NCBI RefSeq assembly: GCF_023343835.1
Contig: NC_064433.1
Location: 138,163,957 to 138,227,956 of the forward strand
DNA: 64,000 bases
Source: Lagopus muta
Taxonomy: Eukaryota > Chordata > Aves > Galliformes > Phasianidae
Direction of reading: 5' to 3'
The position numbers and the translations under genes were made by a program. Below the pieces are notes generated by a model, which saw only the letters and a list, made by a program, of their open reading frames with translations, was not told where the DNA came from and made no database searches. Within the stretch, counting starts at the first letter, position 1. Each line of letters begins with the position of its first letter. Positions 15,246-30,056 of this stretch are shown here, in pieces.

Positions 15246-16689
15246 CTAGCAAATATATCAGGTACTTTATGAAATGCTTTTTGCAGTAGGCTCTTATATA
15301 CTGTAGGTATTTAGCAAACAATTATAAAGGCATGAATCTCACACGATGAGCCTTTATCCAATAACTAGATAATCAAAGTCATATGCAGCAAAATTTGTTA
15401 AAAAAGATCAACACATGATACTGTAACAAGTTACTCTAACATTTATCTCCCAGCATTTTAGTTCCCCAGTACCCCGCACTTTGCAGGCCATCTTGAATTC
15501 AGAAGCAAGGTGGCCAAGTTCGTGGGACTGCTACTACTTTGAGATCCTGCTGTCACTCTTACTCAGTATTGTATGGCACAACAAATACTCACCAGGTGAG
15601 AGCTATCTAGTGCACCTCTACAGTAACATAAGCATGCCCAGAGCTCACAGGACAGGTCAGATCTCTCCTAAGATACACACATTTGACTTACGTGTTCTAT
15701 CTACCATTCTTTCTGTGTAACCTTTACTCATTTAAATTCCATTAGTGCTAACTAATAAATTCAATCACTTCAATTTTTATATTAAATGCAAATGTAATAG
15801 GAACACAGTATGCTTTCCAGGTCCTCTACCCAGCTTCACAGGTAAGAGGGAAAAATCTACGCAATTTTATATATGCAGTTGGTAAGCAGCAGGTGAATTC
15901 CACGCATCATGACCTACAGGATGCAGATGAAATTCAGTACTTGCAATTAAATTAATAATTTATTATTAACTTAACAATTTTACTTAATGTCAATAGTAAC
16001 TAAGTAGTATGAAACAGAAGAATGTGAAACGAAAAGTGACTTTGAGGTAGCAAGTAAACGTTCAGTTACTGTTTTGTTACATTCTATCACAGTCCTCAAC
16101 ATTTCCATTGGGTAGCAAGCTTTCTGTTCTTCCTTCTTTCACTATTCTTCTTTTACTGAAATACCAACGCCAGCTTTACTAAGTCAGCAGTCTATACACA
16201 AAACAGTGGCCCATGCTTAGCTGTGCACTACTGGCTACGCTGTCAGCTCTGAGATATGAATATATTCAAAACAGGGACACACCACCGTCTTCACGTAAGG
16301 TAGTAAGCATTGGAATTTTTCCACCAAGCTTCTGAGAAACTCAGTCACATTTTCTAGACCATGTAAATGTAACTTGGAATGAAGGAAAGAATTTTGGATT
16401 ATGTTCCACATATTCAATTTACTAATTATGAGTGGTTTTTTTTTTTAAACACATTAGAAATTCATGGAAGATAAACAAGTTTATGACTGTTTAAGACACA
16501 TATTCAGCCCCAGCAAGGAACAGTCATGGAACCAGAGAAAGTTTACCTTCTTATTAAATTAAGGATAATTGCTGAGGTTGGCAAAGAGACAGAAAAGAAC
16601 AGAAAACTTCTTGTAGTCCATAGGTATTAGGAAAGAGTGATAAATTCCTTCTTCCAAAACAGCTGTATCTCATGAACAGAAGACAGCTT

Positions 16690-16853
16690 AAGATGATGAG
16701 GCACACGGACAGGCTGCCCAAGAAACTCAGGATGCTCCATCCCTAGAGGTATTCAAGGCCAGGTCAGATGGGGCCCCGGGCAGCCTGACCTGGTGGGTGA
16801 CAACACCACTCACAGCACATCGGTTGGAAGATGATCCTTAAGACCTCTTGCAA
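16690..16853 (+). mobile_element. CR1 LINE fragment (3'-proximal part, both ends truncated)
   Basis: CR1 3'-region vocabulary appears in plus orientation: gatgaggcac, aggctgccca, tccatccctagaggtattc, aaggccaggtcagatgggg, cagcctgacctggtgggtg, then a degraded gatgatcctt. The terminal CR1 tail repeats (attctatg units) are missing. The fragment is antisense to ANKRD10 and non-functional. Confidence 0.9.
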
Positions 16854-16859
16854 GCTTTG

Positions 16860-16907
16860 TGCTAACAAACTTTATATCGCTTCTGCTAACAAACTTTATA
16901 TCACTTC
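16860..16907 (+). repeat. 24-bp tandem duplication, two copies
   Basis: Unit tgctaacaaactttatat followed by cgcttc, then the same unit followed by cacttc. The copies are 16860-16883 and 16884-16907 and differ at a single base. The pair starts 7 bp after the recognisable end of the CR1 fragment. Confidence 0.9.
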
Positions 16908-17589
16908 TTTTATTTATAGCTTTTCTAGAAGTTACAGAAGACTGATAAGCCCAATGGAAGACAATTTTATTAGCTACATGAAAACTCATCTGGCACTAAT
17001 GCATCCAGAAAGAATTTTTTTTAGTGTTGGAATAGTTTCCCATCACAGCAACTGTCATCAATTGCATCACTTTGTTATGGTTTCCATTCCTCCATTTCTT
17101 TTAAACAAATTTAAAAGAAAATAGTTTCTTTTTTACACTTCTTTTTCATTGTTCAGCATTAGTATTTATAGCCTCACCTTTAATTTAAAAGATACTCATC
17201 AATACGAAGCTCAGTTTAGGACAAATCAGGTCACCTTGCCAATGCGTATGATGAAGGTGACAAAAACCTCGACTCATTCAACAGATCTGTTGTCCACAGT
17301 AAGAGCTCAGCCAAATTATGAAGTACTGCCGCTGGGAAGTGATAGAAGGATGAGAAAGGACCTTTGCAAAATACTCCTTGCCACATTATGAGAATAAGCT
17401 ATGCTTATTAGCTGCTCTAAACTTGTCACCAATAACCAGAAAAACATTAGTATCTCAGAATGTATGTCTTGAGAAGGACTTCTTTCAATCACTAGCCCAG
17501 AAAGGCACGCACTTCCTTGAAGCTAAGGAATTGAGAAAATAATTTGAGAACAGAATGCATGGATTTAGATTGTAATAGGTTTGTGTGGT

Positions 17590-17590
<1 letters not shown>

Positions 17591-17626
<36 letters not shown>
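17591..17626. repeat. Poly-T tract, 36 nt
   Basis: An uninterrupted run of 36 T in ANKRD10 intron 2. In the sense strand of ANKRD10 it is poly-A. No retroposon body was recognised next to it. Length is likely to vary between individuals and between assemblies. Confidence 0.95.
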
Positions 17627-17633
<7 letters not shown>

Positions 17634-20600
17634 CACACCTCATGTTCTATATTCACTAACATTAGTTACCTTCTTCTGAAGTTCTCCTGTGGAACCACAA
17701 CTATTTGCTTTCCTTTTTATCTAAAATAGTTTCCTAGCTTTGTAAAGGAATTCTCTTTGGCTTATGAGCTATAATGAGAGGAAAAAAAAAAAAAGAAAGG
17801 GTTTCCACTGCATAACAGCTGCAAAGCTTATGTATTTTTTCAACAGAAAAAAAAAAAAGAGGAAGAAGCATTCTACAAGACTGAAAGCAACTTTGTTAAC
17901 TGAACAATTGGAGTGGATGGCACTAAACAGAAAATGCACTAAGATAGAGGTTTTTCCAAGAACACTGTCTAGATTAAGTTTTGGGGTCCCCATTTACCCT
18001 TCTTACGTAGCACTGCACCAACTGACCAGAGTTCTCTCATAATCCAGAAGTCACACAGCAAACAGATGTACAGGAAAAAATATTTCCTAATATTAATACA
18101 GCATTCAAGATAATACAAATTTGTTTGCTTCTGTGAAGATGATATTTTGTGTACAGTGCTTCTGAACAGATGGAAGTGTCACAAGGCACCATGAACACAC
18201 TTCCACACGCTTTCCGCAACTCACTGTCACACCACATCCTCCTCCATCCCCTTGGAGGAGTGATACTTCCAGTTTGCAAAGACAAAGCTTTTCTCCTTTA
18301 TTCAGCTTGGAGACATACTAGATTACATTTGATGCTTTTCATTTTACTGACTAGCTATATAGTTTAATTCCTTATTTTGCATTTATAAAAGTGTCTGAGG
18401 AATCTTTTGTTTCTGTTGATTAATTTTTCTTCAGTGAATTCATCTCAGCTTGGTTAATCAGTTTGCCTTTCATTACAATGCTGCTTAGCCTCAAAAGACA
18501 CCTCCTTTATAAACCTCTCCTCAGACTCTGAGTTTCTCCAGACTTCTAGACATTTTTATTTGTTCATCAGTTCATTTTATAACACTTCCTCCCCTTCGAT
18601 TTCCCCCAGTTCTGTCTTTTTAGACTACAAATCTGTTGGTGTTACAACGTTCCAGTTGAACTTGGAGGAGAAAGTGGAAAACTTGCTCCTGAATGATTCA
18701 GTTAAGTTCATACATTTACTTCCCTTCCTTCTGAAAGTTACTTACCTGCTTTTTTTTTTCCTTTCTTTCTTAAAATACTCCCATGCACATTTCTACTGAA
18801 GGCTTTTGAACTACACAAGCAGTTGTATAATGCTTCTAGTACACATTTAAGACACAGAAGCACTATTTTACCTGACAATAAAACCAATACCATCCCTTAT
18901 TCAATTGATTCTATTTCAAAAGCCTGTAACTGACCACACTCCCAAAAAGTGGTCAGGTTTCCTAGACCTAGAAATCTAACCTGTCTGAAGCCAGAAAGCA
19001 AAAGCTGGGAAGATGCAACTTTTTCCCCACATTCTTCAGTAAGATATGCTTTGAATTCACAATTGTTTTACCTTCTGGATCTTCAGTACAGATGAGAAAT
19101 AATGGTGTTTTTTTTTAAATCTGGATTTAATCCAGCAGGCATAGATGGTTAACAAACCTACTAAAACACATAAGAAATGACATTTTTTTTTTTCCTCACC
19201 AAGGATATTAGTATGTTCACAGTTGTTGCCAGTATAGGTGTCTATATTTCCTATATGTCTGCCCTCACTACCAAATTATGGTGAACTGGTGGGACGTAAA
19301 GTTAACATCACCTGTAGGGATGGAGTATTTCTTAGCCCTTCCCCTTAAGGCAGGCCACACGACATTCTTCTGCTTACTTTCCCCAATTATGGAAGGTAAC
19401 ACAGAAGAAACATTTGATGTACCGAGGTCAGAGGAAAAATACACTTGAATGAAGGAAGAAGCTTTATCAGAAAGAACTTATGAATATCTGCTGCATTATC
19501 TTGCACAACAGCACAGAATCAGTCTGCATTCTGACGTGGATAGAAGCAAAACAAAAAAAATCAGGGAAAGTAGCAGCATAATTGCTTTGTACTGTTAGAA
19601 CTAAAACAGTCGGGAAGCTAAATGCAAGTTTTGACTCACAATATTAAGAACTATTAGTAGGCACTGCTCATTGAATAGAAAAAGAAATAACTTCCTGTTG
19701 TGTCCAGTGGCAGGCAGGAACAGGCAGGAATCACTGCTTGGCTCTTTGGCTTTCTCTGACCCTTAGGGGGTAAGGGACAGCAGGGAAAAACTGCCCACCA
19801 ATCAAGGAGAGGGGGGAAAAAAAAAAAAACAACAAAAAAAGATAAATGATTCTAGCCAGCACATACAGTTAAACAAGAGGGCTGGACATCATGGGATATA
19901 CTCACAGAAATTACTTTAGAGAGCAAGGTAGAGTTGGGACAAGCAGATTTCAGCATTTATCCTTCATTGCTGCCCAGGACCTTTCTCAGTCAACTGCCAC
20001 CAGCATTAAGATATGCATTTTAATGCTTTCCTAAACTTCACGGCAGGCAGCATGAGCTACAATACTTCAGGGTAGATAAAAGGAAAACATGCACGCAAGT
20101 TCTACTGAGTACCAGAGGTTTACATTATGACTGAGAGACTCGAGTGGATTCCTTTTCAGAAGCTATCCTTTTCTTTTTCCAGACGTGATTGGTTAGTCTG
20201 TAGCCAGTGACCAGGAGTCAGTTTGGAAGGGAAGTTTTACTAGTTTAAATATCAAGTATTCCCAGATCTTTCTCAGCATGTGTTTTGTATCCAGTGTCCA
20301 TGGAACACTTGTCCTCACACAAGCATTAGCCAGTGACTATGTCTGTTTGAAGTACAGCATCAGTCAGCGAGCTGGAAGGAATAAACAGAATACACATCAG
20401 GAAATAGCGCTCCAAAACCTCAAGTGTGAGTGGAAGCCCCAGATGATCACCTCAAAGAGCTTGCAAGTTAAGTAAAATCATAAATTAAGCAGTGTAAATC
20501 AAACAAGAATTAGCAGGCTTTTGACTGCAATTCTATAAACATCTTGAAGGAACTGTGGAGAGCACAGCATGCACTATGCTTTACACACTCATGTGTGAAA

Positions 20601-21770
20601 CATCACAAGTATCCGTGGGTTGCATTTGCTGTAGGTATCACAAAAGCAAACTGTCTAGCTTTGAGTGCTCATGCATGCGAAACCAGTGTGACTGAACAGA
20701 TGCATCTTAATAAAGAGCTATTTTTGTTTCTACAATGATTCTAACTACTGAGACTACACCCTCCATCAAACCAAACCTAAAATTTCTTCCTATTGTTCAA
20801 TTAATATTTTGTGGAAGCAAAAAAGGAGTTTTTAACGGAAGTGTAACTTGACCCTACTATTATCAACAACACACACAGCTTCCCACAATATCAACTCTCA
20901 AGTGCTGTTCACGCTGGTATCCTCTACCTGTAAACACCTAAATTTGCCTTTCAAAGTCTGTAGGATACTATCGGCACTGTTTCATTTGAAAAATTCAGAA
21001 TCACGTTATTTCTTCCTCCTCTATTGCTTAGGTTTGCTCTTGTAACAGGCTACCAATTTTTAAAGACTCCTGGGTCACTGGCTAGTCACCAGAACTAGCC
21101 TCCTCTAAGGTGGGACGAATTACCAGTCTATTTTTAAACTGCATATCATACTGTCTTCTGCTTCCCTTACAATCATCTGTGCATTGCCCTCAGTCCACAG
21201 ATAGCTCTCTCTGCATTCCTCTCTTCTTCAGAGCTAGCTGCTATTTTCCTCTTGCCTTTTTTTTTTTTCTTTTTCTTTTTTTGAATAACCTCACACTGCA
21301 GATGTTCCAGGAGAACATCTAGAAGGTATTATTCTAGAACAGTGGTTCTTCAGCCTTTTCAGCCTTACTGGTCAGTTCTTCTCTTTATCCACAGTTGGAA
21401 ACTTTCATTCTTCTCATTCATTCTCATTCATTCTCTTCTTCTCATTTAGAAGATATCTGTACATCTTTATTCTGTGCATGCCATGTCTCCTCTCTAATCA
21501 CAGTTTCTTTACATTCTTACCTGGACTCCAGATGCATTTCTAGTTCTTGTATTTTCTCTTCTGAAGATTCTACCACTATGCAGCAATAACTTATGCAATA
21601 AGTTACTTTTGTCAGGTACCAAGGAGAAGATGCCATCTATAGCCTCTGCATCCCGTCACCTTCATTGTTTCTACAATTCTCCTGGTGTCTCACAGCTGTT
21701 CTCAATGCACCAGCCTTCTTTTCTGAAAACTCAACACAAACTTCCCCATTTCTTATTTTTGCATAACTTT

Positions 21771-21794
21771 AAAAAAAAAAAAAAAAAAAAAAAA
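21771..21794. repeat. Poly-A tract, 24 nt
   Basis: An uninterrupted run of A in intron 2 following a pyrimidine-rich region. No source element was identified. Confidence 0.95.
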
Positions 21795-21907
21795 GCAACT
21801 CCAGAAATGCAAAGTTCAAGTTCCCCAGCAATCTTAGTTTAACTCTAGCAATAACTGCTCTCATATAAGATCATAAATAATTTTGAGTATTGCTGTAAGG
21901 GAACACA

Positions 21908-21930
21908 TTATGTATGCATAGCATACATAA
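21908..21930. repeat. Perfect hairpin: 10-bp stem, 3-nt loop
   Basis: ttatgtatgc, then ata, then gcatacataa. The two arms are exact reverse complements. It is AT-rich and intronic, with no evidence of a processed RNA. Confidence 0.85.
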
Positions 21931-22716
21931 TAAATCCATTCAATACTAGAAATGTTTTCTCCAAAAGAATAATATTTTTAAGCACTTGATTCTGTTACCA
22001 TAGCAGAGCATGAAAGTCCTTTACATGAACTTTATTATATTAATTGCATTCTGCTATCAAATAAATTAATATCTATAACCATGGTAACAGTAATGGAAAA
22101 TTATCAATTAAGAAAAACCACACATGTATTCACTATTTGATAGTAAAGTGCATGTTTGTGATCTACCTGCAGGAAGTTATTGGAAAAGTTTTAGACATAA
22201 TTTAAAAGATGATATCAGTATGAAACCAAACACGTCTTAAAGCAAGTCATGTCTTTGAAAGATGTCACTAGTTAGATATCTGACTAGTCATCAAGGACCA
22301 CAAAGGTCTCATGGCTCCATAGGCAATGATGAATTAACTGGCTGATTTTCCAATTCTCACATGTGAAGTAAGATGTATCTCACTAGTCCTTTCTGCTTTT
22401 CCCCTCATAGGCGTTACAGGATCAGAGCATCGGGTAATGCTGCCAACACCAAAGCAGCATGACACCATTTTGTTCGAGAAGGACAAAGATGCCAGTTCCT
22501 GAAACAAATGTTCTCCAGAACTTTAGTGACCTACAACATTTATGAGCCCTTCTCTACTACAGTGACATCTTAATTATCAGATGAAGGGCTTTGTCTTTTG
22601 GAGAGATGTTAAAAATAACCTGTCTGTCTGTGAATGTAAGGACCACACGCATAGCAAGAAAGGACCAAGACACTCCTTACAGAATCATATGCAGACATGA
22701 AACACACATTAAATCA

Positions 22717-22965
<249 letters not shown>

Positions 22966-24024
22966 TCAACTTACTAGCAAAACCAAGTGGATGCAAAAAA
23001 AAAAAATGGAAAGACGTGAACAATAGGATTTGCCCCCTCCTTCAGTCACACCGCATACCTGAAAAATACTTGATTCTCAACCAAAACTCAATTCCAGCAT
23101 TTATTTTTTGGAATAAGGGAGAGGGCCCAAATAATACCTCAGAGCTGACCACGAAAGCTATTTGGTTCACTTCTGTTAGTGACAAGTTTCTGATCTAGCA
23201 AAGCTGCAAATTTACTATTAAACAGACATTAGCTGATGTTTTGCAAAACAGAAGCATTGTTAGGAGATACACAGACATTTCCAGAAGAGTTTAAATGAAA
23301 ATGCAAGAAAGTTTTTACATTTCTTTAATGTTTTCCTGAAGTGAGAGAAGCAGATAATTCATTGCAGCTAATACCATTAATACTATGCTAAAAACCTATG
23401 CATGCAATCCATTATTCTCACAGTTTTGTTATTACAGGTGAAGAAATGTTAAAAACCAGTACTGCATATTTGTGGCAACACCAAAAAATAAAGCTCTCTT
23501 TACTTTAAACAGCAACAACAACAAAAAAATGCAGTGTTGTCAAGCTATATCCTGACTTCTATTTTCCACTGGTACTACCAGAAGTATCCAATATCCAGCT
23601 ACTATATTTAACTGTTTGCAACATAACATTTGTAGAAGCTACCCGAACTTCAGCCAGGATGACCTCAACTTTCACAAATAGCCTAAAAAAAAAAAAGTTC
23701 CTTTCCTGTCAAATAGTAACATTGCCTTGCCATAGACAGGAAAGTTCTACTGCTACCATAAACAATTTAGTCTAGGCTTCCATTTGTTAGGGTTAAAAAC
23801 AACCCTCCAAAACAACAAAACAAAGAAACATCACATTGACTGCGGTCACTGGTTCACATACAATGAAAACCTCCACGTCAGTGTTTTGCTGTTAAAAATA
23901 AAAGTTTATTAGCCATAGAATAGCTACAAAATAAGCTGTTCATAAAGAACATATTTTTCCCCTTATACAATTCAAAGAAACATACTAAGCTTACTCTTTA
24001 CAAGCAATATTCCTTTGGACGGTA

Positions 24025-24418
24025 ATCACAGAATCATCACAGAATGGTTTGGGTTGGAAGGGACCTTTAAGATCATGTAGTCCCAATCCCCTGCTGTAGG
24101 AAGGGACACCTCCCATTGGACCAGGTTGCTCACAGCCCCATCCAGCCTGGCCTTGAATGCTTCCAAGGAGAGTGCATCCACAGCCTCACTGGGCAACCTG
24201 TTCCAGTGTCTCGCCACCCTCACTGTAAAGAACTCCTTCCTAATATCTATCTAAATCGACCCTCTTCCAGTTTAAAGCCGTTTTCCCTCATCCTGTCACT
24301 GCCTGCCCTTATAGAAAGCCCCTCCCCAGCTTTCCCATAGGCCCCTTCAGGTTCTAGAAGGCTGCTATAAGGTCCACCCCAGAGCCTTCTCTCCTCCAGG
24401 CTGAAGAGCCCCAGCTTA
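24025..24418 (-). mobile_element. CR1 LINE 3' fragment
   Basis: Reading the plus strand, the copy opens with atcacagaat and agaatggtttgggttggaag, which is the reverse complement of the CR1 3' terminus. Typical blocks follow: ccatccagcctggccttgaa, gggcaacctgttccagtg, ctccaggctgaagagcccca. The minus-strand translation (RVARHWNRLPSEAVDALSLE) is the tail of CR1 ORF2. The copy has a 3' end but is 5' truncated at about 24418. It lies in sense orientation within ANKRD10 intron 1. Confidence 0.95.
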
Positions 24419-26689
24419 CGAGTTTAACAAAGTCATACCATTAACTTACCACAAACTAACTGAACTACTACAATTCTAACAGCTCCACCTCCAGAAATCT
24501 CAACGTTACTGAAGGAAAAAAATAACCTTCCCCAAAACAAACCAGTACATTTGCTAGGGAAAAAGAAGTTTCATCATACATATTCTTAGAAGTGCTACAA
24601 TTGTGTTTTTCTAATGCTAAATTACCCAAATAAATTTTATATTTGTTAATCTTAAGACTTCCCTCAGAGTCTACAACCTAGAATCTCAATACTGCTTAAA
24701 TCATCCTTTAATAATGACTAAGAACTGTAAAGCTGTAATCATTAGTAAGTGATGCAATACAAAAAGCACCAGCTACCCCAAGAGGCTCCTCTGCTTCAAA
24801 CAAAAATAAAATCCATGCAGTTTTTAGAACACCAGGCCTTTGTTATAATTAATTTGAAAACAGTCAGAGAAACATTACATCTTCAGGAAATATTTCCTGC
24901 ACAGAAACAGCTGAATCAAATTCCTTAATTACGTAGACACAGTAGCCTGGCAATTGAAAGGGGAAAAGCATTAAAACTGGTGCATCAATGTCATCCCTCA
25001 CTGTTCAGATTTGCTTTCTAAAAATGCTGCATGATTAATTACAATTCGACTTCATATTTAAACATTCTTTGTGCATAGCTTCCCCATATTTTTCCCTCAG
25101 ACTCTTCCAAGCATACCAGTGAAAATGCATTTGCAATATCATCTACCTGATGGTCACCCTCTCCCTCCCCCCAGGGCTTTTTTGGGGTTTTAACAACAAA
25201 GAGAATGTTTCATCCCCTTAAAAGCTGAAGCAAGGTTCTTCTGCAGCACAGAAGCTCCTACTTAGGATGCTATTAAAAGAGCATGGTAGATTACTTCTGT
25301 GCAGAGGAAGAGGCAACACGCAAAAACCAATATCCCACTGGAATATTTTTGCTTTGGATCAGGACATATCAGTTTGTTTTTTTTTTTTTAAATAACATTT
25401 TAGAAGATATTTTCCACTGTACTGCTATACCTAAACTGTTTTAACAAAGAAGAAAGACAGGCCTCAATATAAGCCATAATGCTGGCAAAACGCCAGGGAG
25501 GCAATGTGTGGTTTTTATTTATCTGTACTACTTTTGTTCCAGAAGAAACAGAATGTACTTACTGTTTTGCTTCCTATAACATAAACAATCAAATGGCAAA
25601 AATAGAAGGAGGAAGAGAGCACAAGCAAGCAGATATAAGAAAACAGAAAGGCACGTGCTAGTGGTTACAAAGAATAAAGGTAAGTGTAAGATACCACGGA
25701 TGTTCAGCCCAGCAAGTAAATTTGAACACGCTGCTATCTAAATCTGTACTGCCTTCTGGAAGAAAAAAAACAGGCCATATTGTCATTAAAATTCCAGATA
25801 TTGCAACTAGGAATGCTTATCTATCATTGAGAAATGACTCTCCTGGTGTTTCGCTTATTAATTGTAAGGTCCACAGTCATGTTCCAGAGTAAGTTATGTA
25901 TTTAAAGTGTATGACGTTTTCTTCTTCTAGTCATAGGGTACTATATTTTTATTGATACTAATATTAGATCAGTAATTCCCAAGAAAAAGTTATCTTCTGC
26001 ACATTCACTTCTAACTTCGCTCCTAAGTTAAATTTTTTGTTCCTTCCCTACTGCAGGGCATCTACAACTCTGTAAAGGAAGGCAGCTCTACCCAGCCTTC
26101 TTCCAAAGTAATTTTGCATTGTCCTTTGGTGCACAGAGGGTTTTTTCACCAAGCCCAGACTAACGCTGCTTGTACGTGCGTGCATGTGTGCAGAAAGGGT
26201 TTTAGATGTCACTGCTTACAGCAAGTCGTTCCGCAAGGACTTCTTGTAAAGAGGAACTAAATCAGCTTTGTCATTTCAGCCTCTTCCAATCGGTCCTGCC
26301 TGCTGAACTGTGCTGCTGAAGCATCCCGTATCAGATCAACAGCCATGAAGTTCAGTTGCCATTTAACTTCTTACAGGCAAAGAAAAACCAAGTGAGAACC
26401 CCACAAAATCCAATGTAACAAGTAGCTCTCAGAAGAGAGGAAAGAATGTCATTTAGTAACTCCTAATGAATGTTTCAAAAATAGAAGTTTTAAAGCCCCA
26501 GTGTTTTGAGATGCAGACAAACTTCTCATTTGCAAAAATGATGATTTCAAATTTTAGAAAGAACATAAATAACATATGACATGCATATGAATGTCCACTA
26601 AAAACAGTTACTGTTTCCCTTTCAGCCATCATCTATTAGCTGGTGAGAAGTCAGTCAAGCACTGTACCTAATTACAGAAATGTAACTTG

Positions 26690-26925
26690 TCAGAGCGCTG
26701 AAACACAGGGGAACATCAGGAAACACTTCTCCCACTGTGAGGTGACTGGTAACTGGAATGGTGAGCAGCCTTCTTCCTTGGAGATCTTCAGAAACCACCT
26801 GGACACGATCAACCTGTTCTGGCAGCCCTGCTGCAGCCCAAGGGACCAGAGGGACCCACAGGTCCATTCCTACCTCAGCCTCCCCACGGTTCCATTGCAC
26901 AGTCTGCCTCAAAGAAACATTACTT
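26690..26925 (+). mobile_element. Diverged CR1 fragment
   Basis: The core is aacatcaggaaacacttctc, ccactgtgaggtgactggta, ccttggagatcttcagaaac, cacctggacacgatcaacct. This matches the CR1 subtype whose 3' region has the fixed order fail-to-win: heavily mutated tail, no intact 3' terminal repeat. The copy is older than the one at 27322. Confidence 0.75.
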
Positions 26926-27012
26926 AACAAGGCTACAAAGCACGCAGGTATCTTTCACACACAGAGTCCACCTAACCTGTCAGAAAGCTTTTAAAAAGTT
27001 TCACTTCACTTG

Positions 27013-27029
27013 AAAAAAAAAAAAAAAAA
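27013..27029. repeat. Poly-A tract, 17 nt
   Basis: An uninterrupted A run between two CR1 fragments in intron 1. Confidence 0.9.
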
Positions 27030-27321
27030 TTCTCTCTACTTTAATTGCAAGAAGTTTTAAAACAAATCTTTACTTTTTGGTGAGGTACCTAGGAGTGAAC
27101 ATGGCAAATAGGGTAGCTTGCACACTGACTCACTCCCTTTGACAGCTTTCTATGCAAGAATCTCTCCAATAGGAAAGAAGGTACACATGATTTACTTATT
27201 CCAGGGGGCTAGCAGAAAACTAAAGTTGCTTAAGGAAAACACAATTGAACATATACTTGCAGGACACTAATGTGACTAACACGCAAGTAAAGGATTCCTT
27301 TGATATGCTAAAAGAAACAGA

Positions 27322-27742
27322 GGGCTGGAGCACTTCTTCTAAGAAAGGTTGAGAGAACTGGGCTAGCTTATCTTGGAAAAGAGAAGGCTCTAGGGAGACC
27401 TCATTGTGGCCTTCCAGTACTTGAAGGGAGCATATGAACAGGAAGGGGAACGGCTGTTTATGGGTGGATAGTGATAGGACAAGGGGGAATGGTTTTAAAC
27501 TGAGTCAAGGCAGGTTTAGGTTAGATGTCAGGAGGAAGTTTTTCACACAGAGGGTGGTGACGCACTGGAACAGGTTGCCCAAGGAGGTTGTGGATGCCCC
27601 ATCCCTGGAGGCATTCAAGGCCAGGCTGGATGTGGCTCTGGGCAGCCTGGTCTGGTGATTGGCAACCCTGCACATAGCAGGGGGTTGAAACTAGATGATC
27701 ATTGTTTTCCTTTTTAACCCAGGCCATCCTATGACTCTATGA
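27322..27742 (+). mobile_element. CR1 LINE fragment with 3' end
   Basis: This relatively well-preserved 3' segment of about 420 bp begins agggctggagcacttcttct and runs through gagaaggctctagggagacc, gataggacaagggggaatgg, actggaacaggttgcccaag and ccatccctggaggcattcaa. It ends in ccatcctatgactctatga, the CR1 terminal repeats. The reading frame [20 protein letters not shown] is the end of CR1 ORF2. It belongs to the same subfamily as the copy at 38300. Confidence 0.95.
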
Positions 27743-27908
27743 TAAACAAGACAAATATAAAGCTTTAATGTTAAACCAGTATCTTCAGATTTTGTATGAA
27801 GACAGATTTGATCTCAAGACAAAACCTAAGTTACTCCACTTTGTTTCTGAACACGGAAGATTACTTTCTGGATAGACAGATTGTCTTGGAGTTTCTGTTG
27901 TTTTATTG

Positions 27909-27937
27909 TTTTTTTTTTTTTTTTTTTTTTTTTTTTT
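27909..27937. repeat. Poly-T tract, 29 nt
   Basis: An uninterrupted T run in ANKRD10 intron 1, about 165 bp beyond the CR1 3' end. CR1 does not end in poly-A, so the tract is probably independent of it. Confidence 0.95.
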
Positions 27938-28698
27938 CCTGTGAGACAGTAGGACTACTTAGCTCTGCTTCTAATATATTTCTCAAGCACTGCAGATGAG
28001 ATCACTTAACATACAGAACCCGTCTCTTAATGTACTCGCCTAAATCGTTACACCTGCGTGAACACATTAATCTTCCTTCCCTGGCACACCATCAATACAC
28101 AGTAGAAACATGTTAGGAAAAGAAGGGAGAGCGAGAGCACAGAGCATAGGTCCCGGAAAATCAGGAGGCAGAGAAATCACTGAGGAAAAGAAATACGCAC
28201 CCCCAGGCCTGAACGCTGTGCCGGCTGAAAGCTTATAAACAGGGAACGCCCAGGTCAAATAAATACATTAAGGCACCACTCCTCTTCAGGTTCGAGGTTA
28301 GCGATAACCCAAGGGAAGGAGGGCGTTTTAGAAAGCTTCGCATATCTTTTTCCATTCGCAACGAGTTGCTAACGCCCGCATTCGGGCTCGTCAGTCGAAC
28401 AAAGGTAACGAGGAGCGGGGCGGCTTTTAGCACGGCAGTACAATTCGCACACCGCGGGGCTGCCCGCACCGCCGCCGCTTCACCACCATCGCTCAGGGGC
28501 TCTTAGGAGCCGGAGGAACGAGGCCAAGCAAACGCTGCTACCCTGCACCTGAACAGCGCTCTGCCCGCGGGATCCACAAACAACATCCTCAGCTCAACGC
28601 TGCCGCTTCTTTTGATTCTCCACCCGCACGGCGACGAAGCCGAAGCGCTTCGCCTCCGAGCCCGAGGGCCGCGCAGGAGGCGCACACAGGCACACTCA

Positions 28699-29820
<1,122 letters not shown>

Positions 29821-29904
29821 TCAGTGCCCCGGCAGAAGGGATACTTGTCAGTGTGAAGACACGCGCAAGATTAGTTTGAAACCTTGCCTCATCGGCCCCC
29901 CCTC

Positions 29905-29923
29905 TTTTTTTTTTTTTTTTTTT
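29905..29923. repeat. Poly-T tract, 19 nt
   Basis: A T run just outside the CpG island. Confidence 0.9.
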
Positions 29924-30056
29924 CCAAAATAATAATTATAAATATTAGGACGCTTGAGGGAGGATGGATTACAAATGAGCCCTTCCATAGATGGTGATGC
30001 TGAAGCACGAAGAGACCGAGCGCTGTGGCCAAGGGAGGGAGCGCTGCCCACAGCTC

